Positions 1-8,341 of a DNA stretch of 23,446 nt are shown one piece after another. The notes under the pieces were generated by a model. That model was not told the origin of the DNA, made no database searches, and saw only the letters and a program-made list of their open reading frames with translations. Source of the stretch: Bacillota bacterium (GTDB lineage: Bacteria > Bacillota > Clostridia > Monoglobales > Firm-18); assembly GCA_023228885.1 (NCBI GenBank), contig JALOAJ010000038.1, positions 1 to 23,446 of the forward strand, in the 5' to 3' direction. A program made the translations under genes and the position numbers. How positions within the stretch are numbered: position 1 is the stretch's first letter; every line of letters begins with the position of its first letter.

Positions 1-441
1 ATACCATGAATTTTCGTCAAATTTCCCTTTGGCGGCGCTGTTTTCCGTGCTTGCGCCAATGCTGTACATTACTTGATTGTTGCTGCCCTCCACCCTAACT
101 GCAAGGGCGGCGGGGTTTGTGGTAAGGTTATACCAGCTTATGTTTTTTCGTGTTTCAAACCTAAGCTTGTATTCAATCATTATTTCGCCTTTTGCGCTTC
201 CAAAGTTAATTACCGGGTAATGCACATCAATATTTCGCAGTGATGTCATTGCAACCTTATTTAGCGGGTTGTCAGGGTCTGCGCCAACCGCAAAGCCGCC
301 CGCTGCGTCCGCCACATCGCCTATATCATAGCCCTCATAATCAATAACGGGGCTTAAATCGTGCTTTGCGTTAACCACAGTTGTTGCAAAAGGTGCAATC
401 AGTAAAAATATTAATATTAGGCAAACTATTCTATCGGTCAT
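1..441 (-). CDS. Secreted protein, 3'-truncated by window edge; N-terminal module like that of the lyase-like gene at 11218
   Basis: The ATG at 441 opens a frame of 147 codons that runs off the left edge without a stop. The protein begins with a signal peptide (MTDRIVCLILIFLLIAP, then a likely cut after VVNA near residue 25), so it is exported. The next 120 residues look like an all-beta jelly-roll or LamG-like module. They align by eye with the N-terminal module of the 11218-15834 protein: DYEGYDIG versus DYEKFDIG, then NPLNKVAMTS versus KTNKVVKIES, and a closing SWY versus KWY. An AGAGGGG ribosome binding site (452-458) lies 10 nt before the ATG and overlaps the stop of the upstream GH29 gene, 16 nt away, so it is the next gene of the operon. 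The catalytic part, if any, is outside the window. It could be a third lyase-like paralogue, but only the N-terminal similarity supports that. Confidence 0.85.
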   Translation of the reverse strand, partial: MTDRIVCLILIFLLIAPFATTVVNAKHDLSPVIDYEGYDIGDVADAAGGFAVGADPDNPLNKVAMTSLRNIDVHYPVINFGSAKGEIMIEYKLRFETRKNISWYNLTTNPAALAVRVEGSNNQVMYSIGASTENSAAKGKFDENSWY

Positions 442-457
442 ACTATCCACGCCCCTC

Positions 458-1537
458 TTAGAGCCTATTTTCCATAATACGCTTTACTTCCGACAGCCTG
501 CTATAAACCTCTTGGGGCAATTCGCCGTCTGCCATGGGTCCAACATTTATTAAAAAATTTCCATTCCATTTTTTTGTCCGCTCAAAGGCATCAACCAGCC
601 AACCTGCCGGCTTATATCCTTTTGATTGTTCCATGTAACCCCACCATGGACCGTCAGCCCAAATTTCTTCATACTCCCAAACGACGGTTGGTTTTTCCTT
701 CGGCATTTTACACTCAAATGTCTTAAAATCACCCATATGATGCAAACGCGAATTTATTATTATCCATGGTTGTATTTTTCGTATTTCATCAATTGATATT
801 ACTTTTTCATATTTATCGATACTGCCGTCAAACCATAGCATATCAATTTTTCCATATTTGGTAATCAGCTCTCGAATTTGTTTATCCACATATTCGGTAA
901 AGGCATCTTCAAATTTGTTCGGTTTGCTTTTAAGGGTTGTGGGTTTGTGAAGTGCATCATAATGCGGTCGTCCCTCAAAAGATACTGCGTTTGCCCCGTG
1001 GACACTCCCATAATTAAAAGACATATATTCCCTATTATAATACCAATCGGGAGGCGAATAGTATAAGCCTATTTTTATATTGTGCTTACGGCAAGCGTTG
1101 ACATAGCCTTCCACAAAGTCAAACCCGCTAAGATAATTTTTCGTGCTAAATGAGCCATATTCGGATGGCCACATAGCAAACCCATCATGATGTTTTGCTG
1201 TGAACACGGCATAGGTAAAGCCCGCTTCTTTTATTGCCAGTATCCACTTTTCCGGGTCATAGTTTTTTGGTTCAAAGCTTTGGGCAAAGGAAAAATACTC
1301 GTTGGGGGTTACAGTAAAATCAACACCTATTTTCTGCTCCCATGGCTTGTTAGCCATCATGCCCCATGATAAATCAACCTTCCCGCTTACCGCGCTTATC
1401 CCAAAATGTATGAACAACCCCATGTTGCCGCCCTTTTTAAACCATGCGGCTTGCGGATGAGGGTTAAAAGCAACCCCCTCATTCGAAAGCCCTTGAACTC
1501 CGATTAAATCATGCTGCATTTGCGCCGCATTTGCCAT
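458..1537 (-). CDS. Alpha-L-fucosidase, GH29 family, cytoplasmic and compact
   Basis: GH29 enzymes hydrolyse terminal alpha-L-fucosides with retention. The family signature is clear: WFKKGGNMGLFIHFG near the N-terminus, KHHDGFAMWPS (about residue 115), KIGLYYSPPDWYY, then LWFDGSID (about residue 235), whose Asp is the expected nucleophile. These are followed by a GDFKTFE and WEYEEIW stretch where GH29 acid/base Glu residues are usually found, and NGNFLINVGPMADGELP near the C-terminus. The protein ends just after this, so the usual C-terminal beta-sandwich is missing. No signal peptide is seen, which suggests it trims imported oligosaccharides in the cytoplasm. The frame extends 12 codons upstream to an ATG at 1573 that overlaps the previous stop (TAATG), but the ATG at 1537 has a GGTGGGGGA ribosome binding site 6 nt upstream, so I chose it (359 aa). 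Linkage and true substrate are not readable. Confidence 0.9.
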   Translation of the reverse strand: MANAAQMQHDLIGVQGLSNEGVAFNPHPQAAWFKKGGNMGLFIHFGISAVSGKVDLSWGMMANKPWEQKIGVDFTVTPNEYFSFAQSFEPKNYDPEKWILAIKEAGFTYAVFTAKHHDGFAMWPSEYGSFSTKNYLSGFDFVEGYVNACRKHNIKIGLYYSPPDWYYNREYMSFNYGSVHGANAVSFEGRPHYDALHKPTTLKSKPNKFEDAFTEYVDKQIRELITKYGKIDMLWFDGSIDKYEKVISIDEIRKIQPWIIINSRLHHMGDFKTFECKMPKEKPTVVWEYEEIWADGPWWGYMEQSKGYKPAGWLVDAFERTKKWNGNFLINVGPMADGELPQEVYSRLSEVKRIMENRL

Positions 1538-1543
1538 ATGGTT

Positions 1544-1552
1544 TCCCCCACC
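1544..1552 (-). promoter_or_regulatory. Ribosome binding site that decides the GH29 start
   Basis: Minus-strand GGTGGGGGA lies 6 nt before the ATG at 1537. The earlier in-frame ATG at 1573 has only a weak purine run before it. The downstream start gives a 35-nt gap from the beta-helix gene, similar to other gaps in the operon. Confidence 0.6.
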
Positions 1553-1572
1553 GTTTCCATTGTTTAACAACA

Positions 1573-4500
1573 TTAATTGCGCGGTCCCGCTGCTGTTTTA
1601 AGCCCCATTGCATCTAAATTTATAGGGTCGAATCCCGATATTTGCGTATAGGCAGCTGAATTGGGCAGCAAACTAAAGTTTTGATTATCAAAATCTGCAA
1701 AACCCGGGTTGGTTTTAGTGACATAGTTGTTTTCTGCAATCAGCGACTTAGAATTGTTGTGGTCGTTATGATAACCGTTTGCAAAAGCCAAGTTAATGTT
1801 TTTGTTGTAAACAAGGTTTTTCTCAAAGCTGTTATTGTTAGGAACAGCGTTATCGCCCGATGTGTAAAAGGTCAGCAGCTCGGGATACCTTATTGCATAG
1901 TTTGTTCCGACAAAGTTATTAAAATTACTAAAAGTTTGTGCCCAGTTCGATAAAAAGACTGCTGGATTGGGATAATTCTGCAAATTATACGGTCTGTCGC
2001 AATCTACAAAAATATTATTTATCGTTTTTATGTATGAGCCGTTATTTAACATTATTGCCGGGTTTTTCATCATATAAAACAGGTTTTTCTCTATTGTAAC
2101 CCCAAATGTTTGGTTGTCTACATAAATTCCGAACTGGTCTGCACCTTTGCCTATATTATGAAAATAATTATTTCTTATTACCGTTCCTCTTTCTTGCAGC
2201 CGTGCCCCCGAGTTAAAATAAATGGCTCCCATATCGTGAAAAACTTCACATACATTAAAAATCTCGTTATTTTCAATGATATGGTCGTTGCCCGTAACAG
2301 TTATACCCATATGCGGCAGGTTGTATATTTTATTATTCGCCACCCTGTTTCCAACACCCGTAACAAATACCGCCCCATTATATACCGTTACATAAAACGC
2401 CAGGTCGTGCATATCATTATTTTCAACATAACAGTTGCCCGCACCAAGCACCTGATTTTTAGCTTCGCTTGCTATATAAATAGCCTTACCTCCGCAATTA
2501 TATACTTTGTTATTCGTAAAGCCTATGTTCACGGAATTATTAAACACATAAACGCAAAGGCTTGCAAAGTCTTTAAAAGAGCAATGATTAATCAAAATAT
2601 TTTCGCAGCTTCCAATGTTGAATGCACTCCCGCGTGACATTTCAAAATAAATATCTTCAAAATATATGTTTGATGAATTATTTAAATTAATCATGCACCC
2701 CGCAGTGAGCGTAGTTACAGTTAGCTTGGAATTTTCTTCAAAGAAAGATGCCGGTGGGTAATAATAAAGCCTGCCTATGCTGCGGTCAAGATAATATTCA
2801 CCTTCCATATCAATTTCTTCCAATATGTTTTCATAGTAATGATAATTCGAAAGCTGCCGGTTTGTCAACAAACCGGAAACCTCGCCATATCCGAGTGTTA
2901 TAGTTTTGTTAGCGACATCAATTGTTTTTACTTTATTATAAGAGCCCTCCCACTCCTTGCCGAATATCCCTTCTGCCCATATATCACCATTGTTTTGCCA
3001 TAAGGCAGGTCTATTTCCTTGTTCAAAATCGTAGGAATAGGTGCCTCCTTTTAACCAAAAATCAGAATCCGCCAGCTTTGGACCTTCAACAAGAACAGAC
3101 TTCATTGAAACATAGCCGTCATTAGGCCATCTTGATAAAGTTTGACGCTCTCCGTTTAAATATAACATTAAAGGCGGCTGCTTTATTTCGGTTCCGCTTA
3201 GGTTAAAGCCATGCCGACTGATAACACCGTATTCCGTTATTCCCGATTCGGGTAAATCCGTATAATATAAATTATTTTTTGCGTTTGAATCAATAATCCG
3301 TTCCAGCACATTTGTGTCGGTAACCTTAGCGAACTTCTGCTTGTTAACTTCAGCTCCGCCTGTAAAGACTACCTTTTCGCCATCGTACGCCTTATATATA
3401 ACAGGCGCTGTTTTTGTACCGGAATCCATGCCGGTAAAATTAAGCTGCGAGGTTATGTTATATGTCCCTTCCCTAAAATATACCGTAACACCGCTTTTAG
3501 GGTATTTGCCGTTTGAAATCAGGCTCCCGACTGTTTGCTTTGCTTTTTCAAGCGTTTTAAACGGTGCGCTTATCGAACCTTCGTTAAAATCGGAGCCGAA
3601 AGCGGAAACATAGTAAGATGAAGGCGTGTTAAAATACATTGAAGATTTTTCAAAAGGCATCAGCGTATTAAAACCATCAAACAAAAAAACCTTTGCATAA
3701 TAGCTTTCCCTATCGGTGTTCGGCAACATGGCAGTCAGCGTTTTGCCCCACGATGGGCTGTCTGCCGCAACCATGGTTTCGGTGGCAACGCTAAATAATT
3801 TATTGTTGTTATCATAAACCGCAAGCGCGGCGCTCAGCGTTTCGCTAAGCCCGCTTGAACCCTTCGCATATAGCTTTAAATCAATGGCGTTCTGCGGCGG
3901 GAATTGCGCTTCGTTTGTAATCTTTTTACCTGTTAAATCAAAAAAATCAAACCCAATTTCAACACTTCGCACAATATATTTTATGGTGTATGTATGCACC
4001 CCGTTTGTAACCGTTATCAGCCTATTTACATCATCAACCGAAACATTTGCGGTTGTGGTTGGAACGGCGCAAAATGCCGTAACAGCGGGAACGGATTTAT
4101 AAAATATATGAAAATATTTAAACACATTGGGGCTAAATTCATCCCACAGCGCACCGCCAAACTTCAAAGCGGAAATTGCCTGCAAGGTATAAACTTTGAA
4201 CCCCTGTAACGACAGACCGGTCACGCCCGTCTCAACCGCAAACTTACCGCCTGCAAGCGGTGAGCTGTCCATACCAACAACGCTTCTTACAGAATTGCTC
4301 CCTTGTGCAACCCCTGCAATAATGCTGCCTCCATCTAAAGTGAATGTAACAGTGTGCGCTTGCTTATGATTAATCGTTCCCGCCGGGATTATAAAATTCC
4401 TGTTCATGGTATAATTAGAGCCAATTTTCTTTTGAAAAAGAATTTCATAGTTTCCGGTTGAAACAATCGACATTTGAATGGTATATGCATTTGTTAAGGA

Positions 4501-4827
4501 ATTATCCGATGCACGCAAATAACACTTTGCAAAAGATGTTTTCCCGCTTTCGGGCTTTTCAGCCGAGCTTTTTATAACAAATTCATAAACGCCGTTGTCA
4601 ACCGGCATATTATGAGTTATTCTGCTCAGGTCAGAGGTTGCGGGAAAATTCAACCAGCCTCCCGAAAATGATGGCGCGTTTGCACTATAAATCCAATCTG
4701 CGCTATTAATTAAAGATAAATCATCCGAAAATAAAAGCGGGCTCTCCCCTGCTTCTGCCGGTGTGACGCCAACAGCAAAAGACAATAATAAAGAAATTAC
4801 AATGATAATCGCATATATTTTATTCAT
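1573..4827 (-). CDS. Secreted multidomain right-handed beta-helix protein, GH141-like
   Basis: A 1084-aa exported protein with a signal peptide (residues 1 to about 27, ending in EAG). Residues about 30-217 form a LamG-like beta module. Residues about 218-290 look like a cadherin-like sandwich. Residues about 290-400 hold a beta module ending in KVFLFDGFNTLMPFEKS that recurs in two other proteins here. From about residue 403 the beta-helix begins with YYVSAFGSDFNEGS and the PFKTLEKAKQTV pattern, then REGTYNITSQ and MDSGTKTAPVIYKAYDGE. Later turns carry NIYFEDIYFEMSRG, DMGAIYF and VIRNNYFHNIG. This order resembles GH141 (which includes a fucosidase acting on rhamnogalacturonan II and xylanases) and related beta-helix lyases. 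I infer GH141-like from overall pattern, not from verified catalytic residues. An AAAGGAGGA ribosome binding site (4837-4845) precedes the ATG. The gap to the upstream gene is 33 nt. A non-GH141 beta-helix lyase remains possible. Confidence 0.8.
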   Translation of the reverse strand: MNKIYAIIIVISLLLSFAVGVTPAEAGESPLLFSDDLSLINSADWIYSANAPSFSGGWLNFPATSDLSRITHNMPVDNGVYEFVIKSSAEKPESGKTSFAKCYLRASDNSLTNAYTIQMSIVSTGNYEILFQKKIGSNYTMNRNFIIPAGTINHKQAHTVTFTLDGGSIIAGVAQGSNSVRSVVGMDSSPLAGGKFAVETGVTGLSLQGFKVYTLQAISALKFGGALWDEFSPNVFKYFHIFYKSVPAVTAFCAVPTTTANVSVDDVNRLITVTNGVHTYTIKYIVRSVEIGFDFFDLTGKKITNEAQFPPQNAIDLKLYAKGSSGLSETLSAALAVYDNNNKLFSVATETMVAADSPSWGKTLTAMLPNTDRESYYAKVFLFDGFNTLMPFEKSSMYFNTPSSYYVSAFGSDFNEGSISAPFKTLEKAKQTVGSLISNGKYPKSGVTVYFREGTYNITSQLNFTGMDSGTKTAPVIYKAYDGEKVVFTGGAEVNKQKFAKVTDTNVLERIIDSNAKNNLYYTDLPESGITEYGVISRHGFNLSGTEIKQPPLMLYLNGERQTLSRWPNDGYVSMKSVLVEGPKLADSDFWLKGGTYSYDFEQGNRPALWQNNGDIWAEGIFGKEWEGSYNKVKTIDVANKTITLGYGEVSGLLTNRQLSNYHYYENILEEIDMEGEYYLDRSIGRLYYYPPASFFEENSKLTVTTLTAGCMINLNNSSNIYFEDIYFEMSRGSAFNIGSCENILINHCSFKDFASLCVYVFNNSVNIGFTNNKVYNCGGKAIYIASEAKNQVLGAGNCYVENNDMHDLAFYVTVYNGAVFVTGVGNRVANNKIYNLPHMGITVTGNDHIIENNEIFNVCEVFHDMGAIYFNSGARLQERGTVIRNNYFHNIGKGADQFGIYVDNQTFGVTIEKNLFYMMKNPAIMLNNGSYIKTINNIFVDCDRPYNLQNYPNPAVFLSNWAQTFSNFNNFVGTNYAIRYPELLTFYTSGDNAVPNNNSFEKNLVYNKNINLAFANGYHNDHNNSKSLIAENNYVTKTNPGFADFDNQNFSLLPNSAAYTQISGFDPINLDAMGLKTAAGPRN

Positions 4828-4860
4828 TGTTGCTCATCCTCCTTTAAAAACCTGTAATTA

Positions 4861-7038
4861 TCAATTTAAATCAATGATTGCCCTTTCCTTTGGTCTTATT
4901 TTCACAACCTCCCATTCAGAGCCGAACGCTTGTCCCCATGCTTTGTTTGTGCTTTCCTCAATAAGTATTTTTACCTTTGCATCAAAATCACACGGATTAT
5001 ATATATATAATTTAAGGTTTTCCGCTTTTGCTTCAACATGGTCGAAAACCCAAAACTTGTTTAAATCTTTTCTAACATATATGCCGGGTATCTCGGCATA
5101 TGTAAGGGCTGCGGATACGCTGCACCAACATTGCCCGTAAAACACTCCCCCGATTCCGTTTTTGCTTTCCCAATCCCCCATGTTCACCCTTTCGTTCATA
5201 AATCCCTCGGGCAGGCTCATACCGTCCCATGTTTTAATCGGTCGGTCGATTCTTGACATATATTGCGTGATATTATGCGAAATTTCTCGTATCAGCTCTA
5301 AATATTTCTCATCGCCTGTTGCCCTGTATAGCTTTAAAAGCGAATCACCCGAAAAGGTGCAAATGCCGGGCGCCGAGTGTTTGTTTTGCACATTCGCATA
5401 CACCGAGCCGACCGTTTGCATATCTTTTTTCCCAAATTCGCTGTTTGGGGGGAATTCATAGTTATACGACACAACCCAACTGAAAAATTGATTAGCCGCA
5501 TCTTTAGCCATTTTTATATATTTTTGTTTGCCCGTCACTTCATACAACGCAACAAAAGATTCGACAAACGCAAAACACGATTCGCTGTCCGGGCATTGAA
5601 GAATTTCTCCCGGTCCTCCGTTTGTATATCCCATTTTAATAAAGTTGTTGTAATAATAATCCGCAGCGGATTGCGCCGCTTGCAAATACATATCATTGTT
5701 AAAATACTCGCCGGCAAGCGCCAGCCCTCCAACAGCCATAACAGCAGAGGACGAGCCGCCGATAATTATATCACCGCTGTCCGCCCCTACAAATTGCCCA
5801 AACTGACCGTTATCCCTCCACAACTTGCAAAAGGCATCGGAGCATTGTTTGGCGCTGTTTTCCCAGCCAACCTTAATATCCACTTTTATCCGCCTGCACA
5901 GTTGCAAATGCTTTAGAATAAAATAAAGCGCATCTGCACTTTTTCGCGCAAGGTGAAAGTTTTTGTCATCATGGTCATAAAAATTATCCCCATACGCCCT
6001 GCCGTCAACCGCACAACCATAAAAAAGACCTGATTTTCCTTGCATATGCTCCGACATAAAATCCAAGGTTTGCATCGCGCGCTGTTTTGAAACCTCGGTC
6101 CCCTCGCAAAGCGCGGCAAAGCTGTTTATTCCGCCGCCAACCCATCCCGTTTGCCAGTCTTGATATGAAATGCGGTTAGGACGCGGGTTGTCCTTTACTC
6201 CCACGCGATAATATCCGAATGGGTTATATTGCATTTGGTTAAGCGTTTTTTCATAAATTTCAAAGCATTTTGAAAAAGGCAACTCATTTTTAAATTTAAT
6301 AACGCCTGCAAATGACTTGCGTATCTCGGTAAACCTGTCAAACAAATCTTGAACGCATCGTGCGTTATATTCAAATATTTTAAAATTTATTGTTATTCCT
6401 TCGCCCTTTTTAATGCAAGCCCCGCAATATTCAGATTCTCTCCCCTTTCGTTTCATGGGAACATATTGAAATTCTCGCTTAACGCATGGAAAAGCCGCCC
6501 CTATGTATGCGGTGTCTCCTTCAAACATTTCCAGTCCGTTTTCCCCATGCGCTGTTTTTTGCGAAGTTAAAATAAATACAGCCTTTTGCTCATGGGGTAA
6601 AAACACCGAAGCTGCAGGAACGGATAAATCCCCCGAAACAAATTGTATGCAAGAATTTTCCACGCCCATCTCCAAGCGCGGCACATCCGTTATATATTCG
6701 ATGTTTTGACCTCTGTATTCAGGGGGTAAAATAGGTGGGTAGCTTAAATCAAGAGCCTCAAATCTGTTTCCGTTATATGCTCCCGCTGGAAACAAAACAT
6801 AATTGTCCCGACTCCAATTTTCAAACTTTAAAAAAGCATTAATATTTATATTCGACACATCTTTATCGGGAACAAAAGATACTTCGTAATCCGTTTCGTT
6901 TGCACTAACAAAGTTCTCCTTTGTTGTTACTCTCCATTTAGCGTTGTCAAATAAAATTCCGTCCGATATCTTCGCTTTATCGGTTAATGCAGACTTATCG
7001 TATTTGTTAATTTTGTAAATCAAATCATATCCGGCCAA
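4861..7038 (-). CDS. Uncharacterised protein, probable six-hairpin (alpha/alpha)6 glycosidase-like enzyme, TTG start
   Basis: A 725-aa protein without signal peptide or membrane segment, so probably cytoplasmic. Residues about 1-260 are beta-rich (NYVLFPAGAYNGNRFE, SYPPILPPEYRG). From about 265 to 660 it is helical with spaced aromatic and Gly motifs typical of six-hairpin glycosidases: ISYQDWQTGWVGGGINSF, GLFYGCAVDGRAYGDNF, TNGGPGEILQCPDSESCFAF, QNKHSAPGICTFSGDSL, then YRATGDEKYLELI helical pairs. About the last 65 residues form a small beta tail (YIYNPCDF to IDLN). This layout (beta-sandwich, toroid, beta tail) fits several GH and lyase families. Some beta-glucuronidase families such as GH154 are a possibility, but I cannot assign one. 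It lies 32 nt after the URO-D-like gene. The start is TTG at 7038; the nearby ATG at 7043 is out of frame, and GAAAGGG (7046-7052) sits 7 nt before the TTG. Confidence 0.85.
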   Translation of the reverse strand: MAGYDLIYKINKYDKSALTDKAKISDGILFDNAKWRVTTKENFVSANETDYEVSFVPDKDVSNININAFLKFENWSRDNYVLFPAGAYNGNRFEALDLSYPPILPPEYRGQNIEYITDVPRLEMGVENSCIQFVSGDLSVPAASVFLPHEQKAVFILTSQKTAHGENGLEMFEGDTAYIGAAFPCVKREFQYVPMKRKGRESEYCGACIKKGEGITINFKIFEYNARCVQDLFDRFTEIRKSFAGVIKFKNELPFSKCFEIYEKTLNQMQYNPFGYYRVGVKDNPRPNRISYQDWQTGWVGGGINSFAALCEGTEVSKQRAMQTLDFMSEHMQGKSGLFYGCAVDGRAYGDNFYDHDDKNFHLARKSADALYFILKHLQLCRRIKVDIKVGWENSAKQCSDAFCKLWRDNGQFGQFVGADSGDIIIGGSSSAVMAVGGLALAGEYFNNDMYLQAAQSAADYYYNNFIKMGYTNGGPGEILQCPDSESCFAFVESFVALYEVTGKQKYIKMAKDAANQFFSWVVSYNYEFPPNSEFGKKDMQTVGSVYANVQNKHSAPGICTFSGDSLLKLYRATGDEKYLELIREISHNITQYMSRIDRPIKTWDGMSLPEGFMNERVNMGDWESKNGIGGVFYGQCWCSVSAALTYAEIPGIYVRKDLNKFWVFDHVEAKAENLKLYIYNPCDFDAKVKILIEESTNKAWGQAFGSEWEVVKIRPKERAIIDLN

Positions 7039-7045
7039 AACATTT

Positions 7046-7052
7046 CCCTTTC
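7046..7052 (-). promoter_or_regulatory. Ribosome binding site supporting a TTG start
   Basis: Minus-strand GAAAGGG lies 7 nt before the TTG at 7038. No in-frame ATG is near. The ATG at 7043 is in another frame. Confidence 0.55.
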
Positions 7053-7070
7053 TTTTAGCAACTGTTAAAA

Positions 7071-8324
7071 TTATTTATAAAACTTATCAACCGTATTTTG
7101 GGCAATTTTTGACCATTGCCATAATCTTTCCGGTTTATAACTCACCGTGCTTACATCCTTCATTATAATTTCTATGTTACAACCCCCGCTTTTTTCCAAT
7201 ATGTTCAAAATATCTGCTTCCGCTCTTTCAATGCTCCAGTTTGCATCCGCAAAAATTGCAGGGTTGGGTTTGCACGACAACACATATTTACCTTTTGCAT
7301 GGTCGCGCATTTTCTCAAGCTTTGCCCACGGGCTGGCTGAAACCTTTCTTAAGTTGGGCACCTTGTCTAAAATATCCATTTTTAAATGCAGCGGTTCACA
7401 GCACCCATAGTAATTAAGCCCAAACCTTTCAAGCCAGCGCAGCTCGTGCTTTAGCGAAAAATCCCAATGCATTTGGGAAGACACATCCGAAAAAATTTGC
7501 GCATTCCCACAGCCCCAAACCTCGGTTAAAGCAGTATTAATTAAATGTTCATCCGCATCTGCAAGCGCCGTTGTATATCCATACCCTCCCGAGCCAACCC
7601 TTGTGTTGTTATTGTTTGATGCCCATAAGCCCAAGTTTTCATACTGTTCCAACCTTGAAATTGATGCATCCACAAACCTTTCAACCAGTTTCTCTATGTA
7701 TTCAGGGTTAATAATCAAATCCATCAGCGCTTCTTGAACACCCGTCCATCTAACTAAGTTATCCCATGGTGTAAACCAATATCCCTTTACACCAACCTGT
7801 TGCACCCTTAATAAGCCGTCAAAAACCTCTCGATACAGGTCAAGCCTGTCTTTTGATTGCTTTTTATCAAGCGTTATTACAGGGTCTTTAATTTTTTCGA
7901 TATCTTCGATGCCGGAAATTTGAACATTAAAAGTTCTTGATACAATGTTACTGTTTGCGTCTGTTTGCCTGATGTCAACATCTTCGTCAATCCCAAATCC
8001 GCTATCTTTAATAACTACCGGGCAATCAATCGAATCGGTTACAACCATGTTTCCCCTTACATGTCTGTAACAATATAATTCCTTGCGAAGGAGCAATTCA
8101 AGCTCCCTCGCAAAAGAATTTTTGCATCTTAATGTTAGTTCATCGTTAATGTTCATCTCATGCCACGGCAGTTCATTTATAAAGATAGGCGGCTTGGTTG
8201 CCTTTAAATCATTTGTGTCATACCATAATTTTTTGTTGTTGTCGTTTATCGGCAACGCCGCAATTTCAGCCTTTTCCGATGCTAACTGCCTTAAAATTGT
8301 AGTATCATGCTTTGAAAACTCCAT
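7071..8324 (-). CDS. Uroporphyrinogen decarboxylase (URO-D)/MtaA-superfamily protein
   Basis: A 417-aa cytoplasmic protein with the overall look of the URO-D superfamily, which holds true URO-D and the MtaA/CmuA corrinoid methyltransferases. Visible features are GYWFTPWDNLVRWTG, a helical segment with MDLIINPEYIEKLVERFVD, then LRWLERFGLNYYGCCEPLH (about residue 307), SASPWAKLEKMRDHAKGKY, and GGCNIEIIMKDVSTV near the C-terminus (about residue 381). The Cys-Cys-Glu-Pro-Leu-His cluster and the later Cys sit where MtaA-type proteins carry metal-binding residues, but the match is loose. It is longer than typical URO-D, and no haem gene is nearby. Such proteins are found in carbohydrate gene clusters, with unknown substrate. 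The frame opens with a TTG at 8330, but only 1 nt separates it from the ribosome binding site; the ATG at 8324 has proper spacing and was chosen. It sits 17 nt after the SLH gene. Confidence 0.85.
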   Translation of the reverse strand: MEFSKHDTTILRQLASEKAEIAALPINDNNKKLWYDTNDLKATKPPIFINELPWHEMNINDELTLRCKNSFARELELLLRKELYCYRHVRGNMVVTDSIDCPVVIKDSGFGIDEDVDIRQTDANSNIVSRTFNVQISGIEDIEKIKDPVITLDKKQSKDRLDLYREVFDGLLRVQQVGVKGYWFTPWDNLVRWTGVQEALMDLIINPEYIEKLVERFVDASISRLEQYENLGLWASNNNNTRVGSGGYGYTTALADADEHLINTALTEVWGCGNAQIFSDVSSQMHWDFSLKHELRWLERFGLNYYGCCEPLHLKMDILDKVPNLRKVSASPWAKLEKMRDHAKGKYVLSCKPNPAIFADANWSIERAEADILNILEKSGGCNIEIIMKDVSTVSYKPERLWQWSKIAQNTVDKFYK

Positions 8325-8331
8325 ATGCAAT

Positions 8332-8337
8332 TCCTTT
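8332..8337 (-). promoter_or_regulatory. Ribosome binding site that decides the URO-D-like start
   Basis: Minus-strand AAAGGA is 7 nt before the ATG at 8324 but only 1 nt before the TTG at 8330, so the ATG is favoured. Confidence 0.65.
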
Positions 8338-8341
8338 CAAA

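Noticed and set aside
2110..2637. Plus-strand open frame of 175 codons
   Set aside because: It lies antisense inside the beta-helix gene, has no ribosome binding site or protein-like pattern, and the minus-strand frame is clearly coding.
8325..8330. TTG at 8330 as start of the URO-D-like gene
   Set aside because: Only 1 nt separates it from the AAAGGA site; the in-frame ATG at 8324 has 7 nt spacing.
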